Of a stretch of 5,945 nt of DNA, positions 5,926 through 5,945 are shown in pieces. The first letter of the stretch is position 1; the number at the start of each line of letters is the position of its first letter. Origin of the DNA: Clostridiales bacterium. Its GTDB lineage: Bacteria; Bacillota; Clostridia; Saccharofermentanales; UBA5734. The notes under the pieces were generated by a model, which ran no database searches, had not been told where the DNA came from, and worked only from the letters and a program-made list of their open reading frames with translations. Position numbers and translations under genes: made by a program. Where the stretch lies: the NCBI GenBank assembly GCA_007135995.1, contig SLHU01000409.1:1-5945 (forward strand), read 5' to 3'.

Positions 5926-5932
5926 CTATAAT
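5903..5932 (+). promoter_or_regulatory. Near-consensus housekeeping promoter reading out of the window
   Basis: TTGACA (5903-5908) and TATAAT (5927-5932) both match the vegetative sigma consensus at all six positions, with an 18-base spacer. Transcription would start near 5939 and run rightward out of the window, divergent from the exporter operon. The gene it serves is not visible. A promoter this strong commonly needs a repressor or serves a highly expressed gene. Confidence 0.75.
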
Positions 5933-5945
5933 GACGGCGACAGCA

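Noticed and set aside
1..5945. CRISPR arrays, tRNA or rRNA genes, insertion sequences, phage genes, or a defence or toxin-antitoxin system
   Set aside because: No regularly spaced repeats, transposase, integrase, nuclease or RNA gene signatures were seen; the five genes are one hypothetical membrane protein, one hydrolase, one MFS carrier and a three-gene exporter counted as six reading frames in all.

Overview
This window looks like ordinary chromosomal DNA from a low-to-mid GC Gram-positive bacterium (Bacillota). The signs are strong purine-rich ribosome binding sites (GGGAGGG, GGAGGT, GGGGAG) in front of nearly every gene, GTG as well as ATG starts, a sigma-A type promoter with both consensus hexamers, and protein families common in Bacilli and Clostridia. 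A spore-former or lactic relative such as Sporolactobacillaceae is possible, but this is a guess and nothing here fixes the genus.

Layout. Three plus-strand genes fill the left 3.45 kb: a small four-helix membrane protein of unknown function (18-389), a cytoplasmic serine hydrolase of the class C beta-lactamase/esterase fold with an extra C-terminal beta-rich domain (544-2019), and a 12-helix MFS transporter of the oxalate/formate antiporter-like (OFA) group (2184-3449). They are separated by about 150-165 bp, and the second and third each have promoter-like or operator-like sequence upstream, so they look like separate transcription units. The right part is a minus-strand operon reading 5802 to 3564: an ABC ATPase and two ABC-2 type permeases. 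The three genes overlap by 4 bp at each junction (ATGA, then GTGA), so they are probably translationally coupled and form one heteromeric exporter. The MFS gene and the exporter operon converge on a 114 bp gap with no classical terminator.

The right edge (5803-5945) is a divergent control region. An extended -10 promoter appears to drive the exporter operon leftward. A near-ideal promoter (TTGACA, 18 bp, TATAAT) reads rightward out of the window, with an imperfect dyad across its spacer. A divergent regulator gene just outside the window is a plausible reading, but that gene is not visible.

How the genes work together: only the three exporter genes form an evident functional unit. They resemble the ATPase plus two-permease systems that databases often label fluoroquinolone or antibiotic exporters; the real substrate cannot be read from sequence. 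I found no convincing new multi-gene system. The points most worth a second look are regulatory: a perfect 17-nt palindrome at the predicted +1 of the hydrolase gene, an AUG-UGA start-stop overlapping its GTG start, a 15-of-16 duplication of the ribosome binding site of the MFS gene, and the divergent promoter pair with its dyad.
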